The notes under the pieces are model-generated. The model saw nothing but the letters and a program-made list of their open reading frames with translations. It did not search any database and was not told the DNA's origin. 15,901 nt of DNA from an uncultured Porphyromonadaceae bacterium. GTDB taxonomy: Bacteria; Bacteroidota; Bacteroidia; Bacteroidales; Barnesiellaceae_A. This document shows, piece after piece, positions 15,608-15,901 of this stretch (the first letter of the stretch is position 1; every line of letters begins with the position of its first letter). The position numbers and the translations under genes are program-made. The DNA lies in NCBI GenBank assembly GCA_900542255.1, contig UQMR01000051.1:1-15901 (forward strand). Reading direction: 5' to 3'.

Positions 15608-15901
15608 ATGATACAATCCATGACCGGATTCGGCAAAGGAATAGCCGAATTGCCCAATAAAAAGATAATCGTTGAAATAAAATCGCTCAACAGCAAACAG
15701 CTCGATTTATCGTCCCGCATCCCCCCTCTATACAAGGAGAAGGAGATGGAGATACGCAGCGAAATAGCCCGGAGACTCGAACGAGGAAAAGTAGACCTGA
15801 CAATACGCACAGAAAATATCGGAGGCGACACGCCCTCGCAACTCAATCTGAATGCGCTGCAAAGCTACTACCAGCAGATAAACACCGCTGCCGAGACGTT
15901 G
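15608..15901 (+). CDS. yicC: YicC/YloC family endoribonuclease, 5' part
   Basis: The first 98 codons of a gene that runs off the right edge; the family is about 290 residues. The N-terminal signature MIQSMTGFGKG followed by EIKSLNSKQLDLSSRIP is diagnostic for YicC-like proteins, for which endoribonuclease activity has been reported in Escherichia coli and Bacillus. The middle has the usual EIRSEIARRLERGKVDLTI. It is divergent from tsaB. In Bacteroidota a guanylate kinase gene often follows, but that would lie outside the window. The C-terminal domain cannot be judged. Confidence 0.95.
   Translation, partial: MIQSMTGFGKGIAELPNKKIIVEIKSLNSKQLDLSSRIPPLYKEKEMEIRSEIARRLERGKVDLTIRTENIGGDTPSQLNLNALQSYYQQINTAAETL

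Overview
The window looks like a chromosomal segment of a Bacteroidales species (Bacteroidota). Signs of this are promoters of the TTTG/TAnnTTTG type, proteins largely confined to the phylum (DUF4290, DUF4251, DUF3575, DUF5119, fimbrillins), a GGM-tailed GroEL and the gene order tsaB - DUF4290 - murA - rimM next to a divergent yicC. The exact genus cannot be named from the sequence alone.

Layout. 1-1617 (-) is the 5' two thirds of pheT, with a short glutaredoxin-like gene transcribed away from it (1877-2176, +). 2177-2518 has no gene but several inverted repeats. 2519-8130 (-) is a four-gene fimbrial (type V-like pilus) cluster, visibly more A+T rich than its neighbours: an outer-membrane OmpA/DUF3575 protein, a DUF5119 lipoprotein (probable anchor-like subunit), a fimbrillin (probable stalk) and a large fimbrillin with a C-terminal DUF1566/lectin-like module (probable tip adhesin). 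8131-9213 has no convincing gene but holds the most interesting element of the window. 9214-11164 (-) is groES-groL. 11538-12131 (-) is a DUF4251 protein. 12324-15497 (-) is the housekeeping operon tsaB - DUF4290 - murA - rimM, and 15608 onward (+) is the start of yicC.

Main observation. Immediately upstream of the fimbrial cluster, two 21-bp near-identical sequences (8156-8176 and 8376-8396, 20 of 21 positions matching) lie in inverted orientation about 200 bp apart. They enclose a good Bacteroidales promoter (-33 at 8212-8215, -7 at 8184-8191) pointing left into the fimbrial genes. This is the architecture of an invertible promoter (phase-variation switch), here in the ON orientation. No invertase lies in the window, so a recombinase encoded elsewhere would have to act on it. 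A hairpin between the stalk and tip genes suggests a second layer of control, over subunit ratio.

Other points. MurA has Asp in place of the fosfomycin-reactive Cys. groES has two in-frame starts inside a 12-bp direct repeat, preceded by a small hairpin touching the ribosome-binding site. Competing hairpins lie between DUF4251 and groES. Structured, possibly transcribed RNA elements lie between the fimbrial switch and groL.
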